A stretch of 64,000 bases of DNA from RYN-230 sp963770535 (lineage in GTDB: Bacteria > Actinomycetota > Actinomycetes > Streptosporangiales > Streptosporangiaceae), in contig CAVYPZ010000003.1 of NCBI GenBank assembly GCA_963770535.1, positions 496,001-560,000 of the forward strand. Direction: 5' to 3'. Below the pieces are notes generated by a model, which saw nothing but the letters and a program-made list of their open reading frames with translations, was not told the DNA's origin and did not search any database. Numbering within the stretch: the stretch's first letter is position 1; every line of letters starts with the position of its first letter. The translations under genes were made by a program, and so were the position numbers. Positions 16,796-25,194 of the stretch are shown one piece after another.

Positions 16796-18355
16796 TTAGG
16801 CACCCGCCGCCCGCCACAGCGGGCTGAGCAGGCCATCTTCGGAGATGCCGAGCATCCGGGCGTAGATCTCACGCCAGGCGGAGTACCGCTCGTCGTAGCG
16901 GGCCACGGTGCCGGGTTCCGGCTCGTAGGTGGCGCCGCGGCGGCGCAGGTCCGGGCGCAGCTCGTCGAGGCTGGCGTAGCTGCCCGCGCCGAGGCCGGCG
17001 CACAGCGCGGCGCCGAGCGCGCTGCTCTCGGTGACCACGGGCACGTGCACCGGCACGCCGAGCACGTCGGCCATGATCTGCGGCCACAGCCGCCCCCTGG
17101 CCGCGCCGCCGGTGAACGTGACCTCCCCGAAGCGCAGCCCGGTCAGCTCGGTGATGATGTCGCGGTGTCCCCGGGCGACGTAGGCTCCGGCTTCCTCGAT
17201 GGCCCGGATGCAGGCGCCGCGGCCGCTGCCTGCCGGGTCGCCGAGGTCGAACCCGGCGAACGCCGGGCTGGCGTGTACCCAGCGCCGCGCGTTCATCAGG
17301 TTCGACATGATCGCGACCACCCCGCCGGAGCCCGCCGGGACCCGGGCGGCTGCCTCTTCCATGACCACGTAGGGGTCCACGCCGCGGCGCCGGGCCAGCG
17401 CGGTCTCGGTGTCGCAGAACGCGTCGCGGAACCACCGCATGCTCATGCCGCAGTAGAAGCCGATCCCTTCCAGCATCCACTCACCCGGCGTGACATGGCA
17501 CAGCGTGCGCAGCCGGGCCTGCGGGTCGACCAGCGGCTCCGGCAGCAGCACCGTGTTCTGCCAGAACGTCCCGGCGACCACGGTGTACTCACCGCGGGCC
17601 GTGCCCGCCCCGAGCAGCCCCAGCTGGGTGTCCGCGCCGCCGGCCACTACCGGGGTGCCGGCCCGCAGCCCGGTCTGCGCGGCGGCCGCCGCCGTCACCT
17701 GGCCGACCACAGTGCCGGGATCCACCACGGGGGGGAGCACGTCGGCGGGCAGCCCGCACAGCGCGGGGATGGACGCTGACCAGGACCGCTGCGCGAGCGT
17801 GAACATGCCCGAACTGGAGCCGCACGACGGCTCGGTGACCTGCGCCCCGGACAGCCGGTAGACGATCCAGTCGCTGAGCATGCCCAGGCTGCCGGCTGCG
17901 TCCAGGATGTCGGGGCGGTGCCGGGCCAGCCAGCGCAGCCGGGCCGGGGTGGTGATCGACACCCAGTCGCCGGCTTCCGCGTAGATCTTCTCGGCCGCGC
18001 CCTCGCGGATCAGCTCGGCGGCTTCGTCCGCCGACCGGCTGTCCACGTTGGGGCAGGCCCAGATCTCGCGGCCGGCCCGGTCGTAGAGGACCACGCCCTC
18101 GCGCATGCTGGTGGCGGCGACCCCCGCCACGTCGGCGCCGGAGGCCCCGGCGGCCCGCAGCGCGTCCTGCACGCAGGCGGCGATGGCGCGCCAGCCGGAC
18201 TCCACGTCGAAGTCCTGGCCTCCCGGCACGCCGGGAGGTTCCCGGTGCGCCCACTCGCGCACGGACACCGCGGCCTGCTGGCCGGCCTCGGTGAACAGCA
18301 CGGCCCGGCAGCTGCCGGTGCCCGCGTCGATGGCCAGCAGGTATCGCCCGGTCAT
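16796..18355 (-). CDS. LsrK-like FGGY-family carbohydrate kinase
   Basis: The 519-residue protein follows LsrK (autoinducer-2 kinase) closely over its length: LLAIDAGTGSCRAVLF at the N-terminal ATP/phosphate motif, GVAATSMREGVVLYD, ISDW-like LSDWIVYRLSG, GTFWQNTVLLPEP, SMRWFRDAFCD, and the second ATPase-fold motif FTGGAARGRLWPQIMADVLGVPVHVP. It should phosphorylate a small hydroxylated ketone or sugar in the cytoplasm. The ATG overlaps the stop of the upstream dehydrogenase (ATGA). A paralogue lies at 40389. Absence of LsrACDB makes true AI-2 use uncertain. Confidence 0.85.
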   Translation of the reverse strand: MTGRYLLAIDAGTGSCRAVLFTEAGQQAAVSVREWAHREPPGVPGGQDFDVESGWRAIAACVQDALRAAGASGADVAGVAATSMREGVVLYDRAGREIWACPNVDSRSADEAAELIREGAAEKIYAEAGDWVSITTPARLRWLARHRPDILDAAGSLGMLSDWIVYRLSGAQVTEPSCGSSSGMFTLAQRSWSASIPALCGLPADVLPPVVDPGTVVGQVTAAAAAQTGLRAGTPVVAGGADTQLGLLGAGTARGEYTVVAGTFWQNTVLLPEPLVDPQARLRTLCHVTPGEWMLEGIGFYCGMSMRWFRDAFCDTETALARRRGVDPYVVMEEAAARVPAGSGGVVAIMSNLMNARRWVHASPAFAGFDLGDPAGSGRGACIRAIEEAGAYVARGHRDIITELTGLRFGEVTFTGGAARGRLWPQIMADVLGVPVHVPVVTESSALGAALCAGLGAGSYASLDELRPDLRRRGATYEPEPGTVARYDERYSAWREIYARMLGISEDGLLSPLWRAAGA

Positions 18356-19420
18356 GGCATCGCGCTTCCGGCGTGCAGCACCTGCGGGTTGACCACGTCG
18401 GCGGGCACCCGGCCGGCCACCAGGCTGGCCACCGCGGCCACCGCGCGGTGCGCGCCCCGGGCCAGTGTCTCCGCCGTGGCCCCGCCGATGTGCGGGGTGA
18501 CGAGCACGTTCGGCGCGTCCAGCAGCGGGTGGCGGGTGCCGGCGGCGGGCCGCTCCAGCACGTCCAGGGCCGCCCCGGACAGTGTCCCGGTTTCCAGTGC
18601 CGCGGTGAGGGCATCCTCGTCGACCAGCGACTCGCGCGCCGTGTTGATGAAGCAGGCCCCGTGGCGCATCCGCGCGAACTCGGCGTGGGAGAACATGTGC
18701 CGGTTCTCCGGCGTGGCCCGGGCGTGCAGGGACACGACGCCGGACCGCTCCAGCAACGCGGCGAGCGAGACCAGGCCCACGCCGGCCGGGACCTCGGTGA
18801 CCTGCGGATCGCAGGCCAGGACGGTGAATCCGAGCGCCCGTGCCCGCGCGGCCACCTCGCGGCCGACCCGGCCCAGGCCGACCAGGCCGAGGGTGACGCT
18901 GGCGGCCTCCTGGCCGAAGTACTCGCTCCCCTCGAACACGGACTCCGCGAACGCGCCCCGGCGGAGCAGGTCGCTGCTGGCCCGCGGGACCATGCGGATG
19001 AGCAGCAGCGCGAACGCGATCGTCAGCTCGGCGACCGCTTCCGCGTTCTTGCCCGGGGTGTTGACCACGGGGATGCCGCGGTCGGTCGCCGCGGCCACGT
19101 CCACGTTCACGGGGCCGCCGCGGGCGCAGCAGATCAGCCGCAGCGGGCCGGCGTCGAGCACCTCGGAGCTGACTGGCGCGCCATGCACGATGAGCACGTC
19201 GTGCCCGGCCACCGCCCGGGCGACATCGGCCGGGTCGCCGACGTATTCGCGGAGCCGGTGCTCCGACGCGGTGCGCGGCGGCGCGAACGCCACCCCCTCG
19301 ATCTGCATGGAGGTCACCTCCACCCCGGCGCCGAGCCGCGCCAGCGGCTTCCGCGTAGGCGGAGGAGGGCATGTACGGATCGCCGATCACCAGGACACGC
19401 ACCGGGTCCGGCCTGCCCAT
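18352..19420 (-). pseudogene. D-isomer-specific 2-hydroxyacid dehydrogenase, one frameshift near the N terminus
   Basis: From ATG 19420 the protein starts VRVLVIGDPYMPSSAYAEA, then the frame changes near 19350; from there to 18352 the dehydrogenase is complete, with LICCARGGPVNVD, the NAD-binding G-L-V-G-L-G-R-V-G-R-E, the catalytic Arg in NTARESLVDEDAL and the His in TPHIGGATAET. The span is 1069 bases; removing one C from GAAGCCGCTGG gives an unbroken protein of about 355 residues. An alternative is a shorter protein from the GTG at 19323, which would miss the first strand. The gene overlaps the kinase start by four bases. Confidence 0.78.
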
Positions 19421-19431
19421 GGCAACTCGGC

Positions 19432-19950
19432 TCACGGGAAGACGTACGTGGGCTCGAGGTCGATCGCGTGCCCGCTGCCGGATTCGAGGACGAACTTGAG
19501 CAGGGGGGACGTGTCCAGGTAGTAGAACTCGATGGACTCGCCGATGCGCCCGCCCATGAGGATCTCCGCGCCGCGCTCGGACCAGTGCTTCTTGAGCGCC
19601 TCGCTGTCCTCGGTGGAGTGCTTCATGCAGGCGATGTGCTGCACGCCCTCGCCGTGGGTGTCCAGGAACTCCTGGTAGATGCTGGGGCCGCTGACCGGCT
19701 GGATGAGCTCGAAGCCGAGCCCGTTCACCGTCGTCTCGGCGCCGATCATGCGGAATTCCGTCTTCTCGCCGCGCACCACGGTGTCGTGCAGCAGCGGCGG
19801 CTTGTAGTCGAACACGCTCCACGGACCCCAGCCGAGGTTCTCGGTGTAGGACCGCAGCGCGGATTCCATGTCGGCCACGACCACCGCGATCTGGGTGATG
19901 GTCATCGGGACCGGGGGCGCCACGATGCGCGCGCCGTTACTGCCTGCCAT
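19432..19950 (-). CDS. VOC-family (glyoxalase/methylmalonyl-CoA-epimerase-like) protein
   Basis: The 172-residue protein has two beta-alpha-beta-beta-beta modules. ITQIAVVVADMESALRSYTENLGWGPW opens the first, and VQHIACM with the E-L-I-Q-P and E-F-Y-Y-L-D-T motifs supply probable metal ligands. Such proteins bind a divalent metal and act as epimerases, isomerases or dioxygenases. AGGAGG precedes the ATG. Its start lies inside the end of the epimerase gene (14-base overlap), so it is co-translated with it and serves the same pathway. Confidence 0.82.
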   Translation of the reverse strand: MAGSNGARIVAPPVPMTITQIAVVVADMESALRSYTENLGWGPWSVFDYKPPLLHDTVVRGEKTEFRMIGAETTVNGLGFELIQPVSGPSIYQEFLDTHGEGVQHIACMKHSTEDSEALKKHWSERGAEILMGGRIGESIEFYYLDTSPLLKFVLESGSGHAIDLEPTYVFP

Positions 19951-20674
19951 CTGCTACCTCCTGGATCGAGCCCGCGGGCACCGGGTGGAGCAACGCCTGG
20001 GTGATGAGTTCGAGGTTGCCGGCCGGGCTGGGCTGGCCGGGGGAGCGGCGCGGACTGAAGATCGCGCTGCCGCTGACCAGCACGTCGATGTCCCAGCCGG
20101 CCATCTCGGCCGCGTTGGCCAGGCTGACCCCGCCGTCCACGCCGACCAGCACGTCAGCGCCGGCCTGGATGGCGAGCTCGCGGACGGCCGCGACGCGGCG
20201 GCGGGTGTTGGCCGCGGGGGCCTGGCCCGGCCAGCCGGGGTTGACCGCGAGCACCAGGATCAGGTCGGCCAGCTCAAGCACGGGCTCGACCGCCTGCACC
20301 GGGGTGCCCGGGTTGATGGCCACACCACGCAGGAAGGAGCGTGGCTCCCCGGCCAGCTGCGTCATCTCCTGCAGCGTCCGGTGCAGGTGCCGGGTGGCCT
20401 CGGTGTGCACGGTGATGACGGACGCCCCGGCCGCCGCGATGTCGGGCACCAGCCGGCGGGGCTCCTCGACCATGAGGTGCGCGTCCACCGGCAGGCCGGC
20501 CGAGGCGACGGCAGCCACGAACGCCGGGCCCACGGTGAGCTGCGGGCAGAACGCGCCGTCCATCACGTCCACGTGCGCCCAGGCGCCGGTGCCGCGGAGG
20601 ATGTCCAGGTCCGCGCCCAGCCGGGTCAGGTCGGCGGTGATCACTCCGGCGCTCAGCCGGGGGACGGTCCCCAC
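19937..20674 (-). CDS. ribulose-phosphate 3-epimerase family protein
   Basis: Starting at GTG 20674, seven bases after GGAGG, the 245-residue TIM-barrel protein carries LSAGVITADLTRLG, the His/Asp metal ligands in A-H-V-D-V-M-D-G and D-A-H-L-M-V, N-P-G-T-P, V-N-P-G-W-P-G-Q and V-D-G-G-V with phosphate-binding S-G-S-A. Family members epimerise ketopentose or other ketose phosphates. A second epimerase next to LsrK/LsrF-like genes suggests an isomer of the usual substrate. It is the first gene after a TGAGCG-containing promoter. Confidence 0.85.
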   Translation of the reverse strand: MGTVPRLSAGVITADLTRLGADLDILRGTGAWAHVDVMDGAFCPQLTVGPAFVAAVASAGLPVDAHLMVEEPRRLVPDIAAAGASVITVHTEATRHLHRTLQEMTQLAGEPRSFLRGVAINPGTPVQAVEPVLELADLILVLAVNPGWPGQAPAANTRRRVAAVRELAIQAGADVLVGVDGGVSLANAAEMAGWDIDVLVSGSAIFSPRRSPGQPSPAGNLELITQALLHPVPAGSIQEVADGRQ

Positions 20675-20699
20675 AGGCTCACCTCCGGCCCTAGCGGTG

Positions 20700-20769
20700 G
20701 AGCATTCGCTCAGCTGGTGCGCATCTGCTCGCGTGGAAGAAGTATCGGCTTGTATCACACCATTGGCAA
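20700..20769 (-). promoter_or_regulatory. promoter and regulatory site of the epimerase-VOC-dehydrogenase-kinase operon
   Basis: On the minus strand TTGCCA (complement of 20764-20769) and GATACT (complement of 20741-20746) have a 17-base spacer. The same pair of hexamers precedes the permease gene at 34820. About 30 bases downstream is TGAGCGAATGCTC (complement of 20700-20712), a 13-base exact match to 34759-34771. The regulator gene at 20822 sits immediately upstream. Confidence 0.6.
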
Positions 20770-20821
20770 GGCCCTGACCGGGAATTTCCCGCGATGAGCG
20801 GCCGGCCCGGGCTGGGACGGC

Positions 20822-21793
20822 TCAGGCCCCCTGCAGCTCCAGCAGGCGCAGTGCGACAAGCTCGTTCGTCACCAGCACATCCAGGAACCCGCCGCGCAGG
20901 GCGCCGAGGATGGCCTCCGCCTTGTGCAGGCCGCCGGCCACGCCGACCACCTTGGGGATGGAGGCCAGGTCGGAGAGCTCGATGCCGATGCGCCGGTCGT
21001 GGATGGGCAGGCTGACCACCGTGCCGTCCGCGTCGAAGAACTGGCCGAGGATGTCACCCACGACACCGTGGTCACACAGCAGGCGCAGGTCGTCGGCGGC
21101 CAGGTATCCCATCTGCACGATGGTCGCGTCCGCGGCGGGCGTGCCCACCCCGACGATGGCCTGGTCCACGCCGCACGCCTGGGCGAGCACCTGCTGGATG
21201 GCAGGCTCGGCCTTGAGCGCCGCGGCCAGCCTGGGCGTGGACGCCACGATCGGGGTCGGGATGATGGTGGCGGTGGTCGCCTCCGGCTCGGTGCTGCCTT
21301 CGCCCTTGGACGACAGGATGGTCTGCAGGTAGCCGTCGACGCCGCCGGTCAGCGTGACCATGTGCACCGGGCCGACGGCCCCGAAGTTGGTCGAGGCGAT
21401 GACCCGCGAGACCGTCTCGCCCCAGCCGACGCCGAGGGTGCCACCGGGGCGCAGGTGGGTGCTCATGAACTGGGCCCCGCCCAGCCCCAGCCGCGCGTTC
21501 AGCAGGTGATGGTCGGCGGGCTCCTTGTCGTGGTCCGGCACGACCAGCGCCTCGGTCAGGCCGAACGTGCGTCGCAGTTCGCTGCTGACCTCGAACGCGT
21601 CGAGATGGCCCGCGTTCAGGTTGATCGACACCAGGCCCACCTTGCGGGCCCGCTCCAGCATGCGCCCGACCGACGCCCGGGACACCGACAGCCGCCGGGC
21701 GATCTCGTCCTGCGTCAGCTCGTCCTTGTAGTAGAACCAGGCCACCCGGAGCAGGAGTTCCTCCGCCCCCGACCTGCTGTCAACTGTGCTCAC
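20822..21793 (-). CDS. SorC/LsrR-family transcriptional regulator
   Basis: The 323-residue protein has the SorC layout: an N-terminal helix-turn-helix (LTQDEIARRLSVSRASVGRMLERARKVGLV, split across residues 26-55) and a C-terminal sugar-phosphate-binding domain with GVGWGETVSRV, GVGTPAADAT and G-G-L-H-K-A-E-A-I. In LsrR this domain binds phosphorylated AI-2 and releases DNA. It lies between the two transcription units it most plausibly controls. A GGGGGG run precedes the GTG start. I propose it recognises the TGAGCG half-sites in the island (inference). Confidence 0.88.
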   Translation of the reverse strand: MSTVDSRSGAEELLLRVAWFYYKDELTQDEIARRLSVSRASVGRMLERARKVGLVSINLNAGHLDAFEVSSELRRTFGLTEALVVPDHDKEPADHHLLNARLGLGGAQFMSTHLRPGGTLGVGWGETVSRVIASTNFGAVGPVHMVTLTGGVDGYLQTILSSKGEGSTEPEATTATIIPTPIVASTPRLAAALKAEPAIQQVLAQACGVDQAIVGVGTPAADATIVQMGYLAADDLRLLCDHGVVGDILGQFFDADGTVVSLPIHDRRIGIELSDLASIPKVVGVAGGLHKAEAILGALRGGFLDVLVTNELVALRLLELQGA

Positions 21794-21819
21794 CGGTAAC
21801 CCCCCGTTCCCGCAGGGCC

Positions 21820-22620
21820 CTACTCACGGTCGATCACCTGGCCCCCATCCAGCGGGATTACCGCGCCGGTCAGGAACGCCGCCGCCGGGCTCAGCAACAG
21901 CAGTATCCATAGCGCAACTTCATCGGGGGTGCCGATCCGGCCAAGCGGTACCTGGCCGCCGAGCCAGCGGTAAGCCTCCTCCAGATCGTCCGCCCATGTG
22001 GCATGGATAGGCGTGTCGATGGGGCCAGGCGCGATGCCGTTCACGCGCACGCCGAGCGGGGCCAGCTCACCGGCCAGGGTGCGGGTCAGGTAGTCGAGCG
22101 CCGACTTGGTCATCGCGTACACCGACTGGCCGACCCGGTGCAGCGTGCCCGAGGAGGAGCTGATGTTGACCACGGCCCGGACGCCCGACTCGCGGAGGGC
22201 GGGCAGCGCCTCCTGGATCAGGAAGAACGGCGCCCTGACGTTGGTGGCGACGTGCTCATCGAAGCCGGCCACGTCCCATTCGCCGAGCGGCTTGTGCCGC
22301 ACCACCGCGGCGTTGTTCACCAGGGCGTCGATGCGGCCGTAGTGGTCCAGGCAGGCGGCCACGACGTGCGGGGGGCTGCCGGGATCGGCCAGGTCGGAGG
22401 GCAGGCACAGCGCGTCACCGCCCGCGGACCGGATCTGCCCGGCCACCTCGTCAAGGGGATCCGGGCGCCGGCCGACCAGGACGACCCGGGCGCCGGCGGC
22501 ACCAAGCTGGCGGGCCGCCGCGGCGCCGATGCCGCTGCCCGCACCGGTCACGATGACCACCGCCCCGGCCAGTCCCGGGTCGGCCAGGATCTGTGCGGCA
22601 GGACCCGGCAACGCTGCCAT
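21820..22620 (-). CDS. short-chain dehydrogenase/reductase
   Basis: ATG 22620, five bases after GGGAG, gives 266 residues with T-G-A-G-S-G-I-G, N-N-A-A, Ser in VNISSSSGTLH, Y-A-M-T-K and a P-G-P-I-D-T-P loop. Classical NAD(P)-dependent oxidoreductase; substrate unknown. It lies 26 bases upstream of the SorC-type regulator gene in the same direction and has its own promoter with a TGAGCG palindrome, so the regulator may be partly autoregulated through it. Confidence 0.88.
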   Translation of the reverse strand: MAALPGPAAQILADPGLAGAVVIVTGAGSGIGAAAARQLGAAGARVVLVGRRPDPLDEVAGQIRSAGGDALCLPSDLADPGSPPHVVAACLDHYGRIDALVNNAAVVRHKPLGEWDVAGFDEHVATNVRAPFFLIQEALPALRESGVRAVVNISSSSGTLHRVGQSVYAMTKSALDYLTRTLAGELAPLGVRVNGIAPGPIDTPIHATWADDLEEAYRWLGGQVPLGRIGTPDEVALWILLLLSPAAAFLTGAVIPLDGGQVIDRE

Positions 22621-22659
22621 AGGCACTCCCAGAAAGACAGGGCGCCGTGCTCGCGCCAC

Positions 22660-22694
22660 TGTGAGCATATGTCAATTAGCTGAGCGTCCGCTCA
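22660..22694 (-). promoter_or_regulatory. promoter with TGAGCG palindrome upstream of the SDR gene
   Basis: TGAGCGTCCGCTCA (22681-22694) is followed, reading on the minus strand, by five bases and TTGACA (complement of 22670-22675). The same arrangement with identical spacing occurs at 23986-24010. Similarity continues beyond the -35 box (TGCYCACA). No good -10 box is visible. The palindrome lies upstream of -35, a position more usual for activation. Confidence 0.65.
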
Positions 22695-22746
22695 TGGCTC
22701 TCCGGAGCGGGGACGACGACATTGGACCAGGCCAGGGCGTGGAGGC

Positions 22747-23931
22747 TCACATCCTGTCGGCGCCGTTGTTGTCGGCACGGGCGCGGCCGCCTGGACCGCG
22801 GTCCGCCGCATCGCTGTTCGCGGCCCGGGAGGCAGGCAGCAGCCGGGAGACCCGGCCCTCGAACTCGCTGAGCGCCTCCGCCCCCTGCAGTGCGCCTATC
22901 TCCAGGTCGTACTGGCGCGTCTCACCAGGCCCGAGCCACTGCAGCTCGCCACGGGCCCGGGCATCCGCCCGGCCCGCGTCCCGGTTCGTGCTCGGCTCCA
23001 GGCCCAGCGCGTAGGTTCCCTCGCCCAGCATCCGCCACACCGTGTGGTGCGGCAGCTGCCCGATCCGGAACACCTGGTAGACCCCCAGTCCCCGGGCGCG
23101 GTTCAGCAGCCCGACCGGCACGGTCCCGGCCGGCTCGGCAATGAGCTCGTGCTCGAAGCACGCCTCTGTCGCGCCGGGGACGGGGGCTGACATGACCCGA
23201 TAGCCGTCGACCGGCACGCCGTAGTCCGTGCTGGTCCGCCGGCTGGGCACCACGAGCTCGGCCCCCTCGTCCAGCACCGGGAAGCCGGCGTTGCAGTGGT
23301 AGAGGAACATGTGCGAGGCCGGCGTGTGACCGCTGTTCTCGACCACGTCGCGGATGGTGAACCGTGATTCGCCGACCCTGGCCTCGATCCGCCGCCGCAG
23401 CACGAGCTGCTCGGCGAAGACCGCGGACTGGAGCACCTCGCCCTCGGCCCACAGCACGCACTCGTCACCGTCCCACCGCTCGCCGTAGCCGGCCAGCCGG
23501 GCGGGCAGGCCGCCGGCCCGCCCGTGCAGCCCGTAAGGCACTGATGGCTGGATGTGCGGCTGATTGAAGTGCGCGGCGGTGTCCTCGGCCGGTCCCAGGG
23601 TGTGGTCCAGCCCGCAGGTGACGACCATGCCGCCGCCCCAGGCGCGGAACCACCCCCACCCGTCTGGCTCGTAGTACCAGGGCCCGGTGACCCCGGCCCC
23701 GGACAGCCAGCTCAGCGGCTGGCCGGACAGCTCACACCGGCCGACGTCGAAGCAGCGGTCAACCAGCACCTCGAACGCGAACCCGGTGCCGGTCCGGAAT
23801 TCGAGTACCCGGACCCCGCGGCCCTGGCCGTCGCCGAGCGTGACCAGCCGTACTCCCGCGACCTGCTCCAGGCGCCCGACGCGGCGCAGCAGCCCGGCCC
23901 GCGGGTAGCCCGTGCCGAACAGCTCAGGCAT
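22747..23931 (-). CDS. DUF4432 family protein (aldose 1-epimerase-like)
   Basis: The 394-residue protein has the galactose-mutarotase-like fold signature of DUF4432: RGVRVLEFRTGTGFAFEVLVDRCFDVGRCE near the N terminus, G-G-M-V-V-T-C-G-L-D-H, Y-G-L-H-G-R and FLYHCNAGFPVLDEGAE. The His and Glu residues in these match the catalytic pair of mutarotases. It probably interconverts anomers of the pathway sugar. A relative (about one third identical by eye) lies at 25195. It begins a transcription unit at the palindromic site at 23995. Confidence 0.8.
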   Translation of the reverse strand: MPELFGTGYPRAGLLRRVGRLEQVAGVRLVTLGDGQGRGVRVLEFRTGTGFAFEVLVDRCFDVGRCELSGQPLSWLSGAGVTGPWYYEPDGWGWFRAWGGGMVVTCGLDHTLGPAEDTAAHFNQPHIQPSVPYGLHGRAGGLPARLAGYGERWDGDECVLWAEGEVLQSAVFAEQLVLRRRIEARVGESRFTIRDVVENSGHTPASHMFLYHCNAGFPVLDEGAELVVPSRRTSTDYGVPVDGYRVMSAPVPGATEACFEHELIAEPAGTVPVGLLNRARGLGVYQVFRIGQLPHHTVWRMLGEGTYALGLEPSTNRDAGRADARARGELQWLGPGETRQYDLEIGALQGAEALSEFEGRVSRLLPASRAANSDAADRGPGGRARADNNGADRM

Positions 23932-23985
23932 GTGTCAGCCATCCTCACCAGGGAGAAGACCCAAGCTCTCCCAATTGTGGGCAAA

Positions 23986-24012
23986 TGTCAAGGCGCTGAG
24001 CGTTCGCTCAGC
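23986..24012 (-). promoter_or_regulatory. promoter with GCTGAGCG palindrome upstream of the DUF4432 gene
   Basis: GCTGAGCG-TT-CGCTCAGC (23995-24012) is a perfect 8-base-arm palindrome. On the minus strand TTGACA (complement of 23986-23991) follows at the same five-base distance seen at 22670-22694. The start codon is 55 bases further on. Confidence 0.68.
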
Positions 24013-24124
24013 AGGGGCGCCGCCGCGGGCGGGGCGGTGGCCGGTCCCGGCCTTGCCGGGGTGCGTGGCGCGGCGCATGATGGGGCGGGTGCGGCCGCGC
24101 CCAGGGCCGGCACCGGGGGAGGCA

Positions 24125-24592
24125 ATGCAGGGGCATGGACGCCGCGCTGCGGCGGCGCTCGGGGTTCTCGCCGCGGTGGTGCTCGTGCTGAGCGCGGGCA
24201 GCGCCACGGCCAGGGCCAGTGCTGCGCGCGCCGGTGCCGCGCCCGCCAGCGCCGCGGTGGCCACGACGGAGCACGCCAGCGCCGCGGTGGCCACGACGGA
24301 GCACGCCAGCGCCGCGGTGGCCACGACGGAGCACGCCAGCGCCGCGGGCGCCACGACGGAGCAGGCCAGTCCTCCGGACGTCACGCGCACCGGCACGCCC
24401 GCCGCGGAAGGCCATGGCGGGGCCCTGCGCCCGGACGGCACGCTCGCCACGACCCGGCACAGCCCGGCACGGGCGCACTACAGGAACGCCCGGCTCATCA
24501 CGTTCGTCGTCCTGGCCGTGGTCTTCGTGGTCGCGCTCACGGCTTCCCGCCGGCTCCGCCAGCGCGGACGTGGCCGGCCGCCCGGGAGCTGA
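24125..24592 (+). CDS. small secreted or membrane-anchored protein with 10-residue repeats
   Basis: The 155-residue protein starts at ATG 24125 after GGGGAGG. It has an N-terminal hydrophobic segment (AAAALGVLAAVVLVLSAGSATA), a repeat region of four ASAAVATTEH units, and a C-terminal transmembrane helix (LITFVVLAVVFVVAL) followed by Arg residues. The repeat comes from 30-bp tandem copies at 24245-24364. It looks like a short cell-surface protein with an extracellular low-complexity stalk. No function is recognised, and it does not resemble its catabolic neighbours. Confidence 0.6.
   Translation: MQGHGRRAAAALGVLAAVVLVLSAGSATARASAARAGAAPASAAVATTEHASAAVATTEHASAAVATTEHASAAGATTEQASPPDVTRTGTPAAEGHGGALRPDGTLATTRHSPARAHYRNARLITFVVLAVVFVVALTASRRLRQRGRGRPPGS
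24245..24364 (+). repeat. four 30-bp tandem repeats
   Basis: Units at 24245, 24275, 24305 and 24335 share GCCAGCGCCGCGGTGGCC then ACGACGGAGCAC; the first three are nearly identical and the fourth is diverged. The number of copies is likely to vary between strains. Confidence 0.85.
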
Positions 24593-24711
24593 GTTCCTCC
24601 CTGGTCCCCGGTGACCTGCGCCGCCAGCATGCGCAGGGAGGTCCACCGGGCCAGGCGCGCCACGTGATAAGGGCTGGCGCGGAACCAGCCGGGGAACAGA
24701 CACTGGTTCCC

Positions 24712-25188
24712 ATGCGAAGTCGCCCGGGTGCGCTCCTCGACGGCGCAGGCTCCTCGATTGGCCTGGCGGCCGCGTTTTTCGCGTTCGCCCTGCTCGCTGT
24801 GGCGCTGCTGGTCCAGTCGCCCGATATCGTCCTCTGGACGGGCCATCATGTGGTCGCCACCGAGCAAGGCGGCCTGGCGTCGTTCCGGTGGCACGGCCAG
24901 GGCTACACGGTCGATATGCCCGGATTCGGGTCGGCCAGGGCGGTCAACGTCTACTTCAGTCCCGGCGATCCTTCTCACGCCATGGCCGACAACGTGCCCG
25001 ACAGAGTAGTCACCGGGCTGCTCGTTGGTGGCCCGGTGCTCGCCGGGGTGGCCGTGCTCGCGGCTGGCCTGAGCCGCAAGCGGCGGTGGGCGCGGCGGCA
25101 GCGCCGCGAGGCCGGCTCCTACGGGAGCGGCCTGGACCCGGAATTCGTCGCGAGGCAGCTGGCCGCGCGCCGGGGCAGGCAACCGTGA
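24712..25188 (+). CDS. hypothetical two-helix membrane protein
   Basis: The 158-residue protein from ATG 24712 has hydrophobic helices at about residues 17-36 and 101-119, with a loop of mixed polar residues between them and an Arg-rich tail (SRKRRWARRQRRE). The loop should be outside the cell. The start codon follows a small inverted repeat (AACCAG...CTGGTT) and has no clear ribosome-binding site. No family is recognised. Confidence 0.6.
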   Translation: MRSRPGALLDGAGSSIGLAAAFFAFALLAVALLVQSPDIVLWTGHHVVATEQGGLASFRWHGQGYTVDMPGFGSARAVNVYFSPGDPSHAMADNVPDRVVTGLLVGGPVLAGVAVLAAGLSRKRRWARRQRREAGSYGSGLDPEFVARQLAARRGRQP

Positions 25189-25194
25189 GCCCGG

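Noticed and set aside
18356..19822. N-terminal extension of the LsrK-like frame to 1008 residues
   Set aside because: The extension reads through the dehydrogenase and VOC genes in another frame; the ATGA overlap at 18352 marks the real start.
14977..22620. True autoinducer-2 (Lsr) uptake operon
   Set aside because: No LsrA/C/D/B transporter and no LsrG; extra epimerase, VOC and dehydrogenase genes argue for a different substrate.
24245..24364. Regular 30-bp repeats as a possible CRISPR array
   Set aside because: Units are contiguous without spacers and are translated in frame in a membrane protein.
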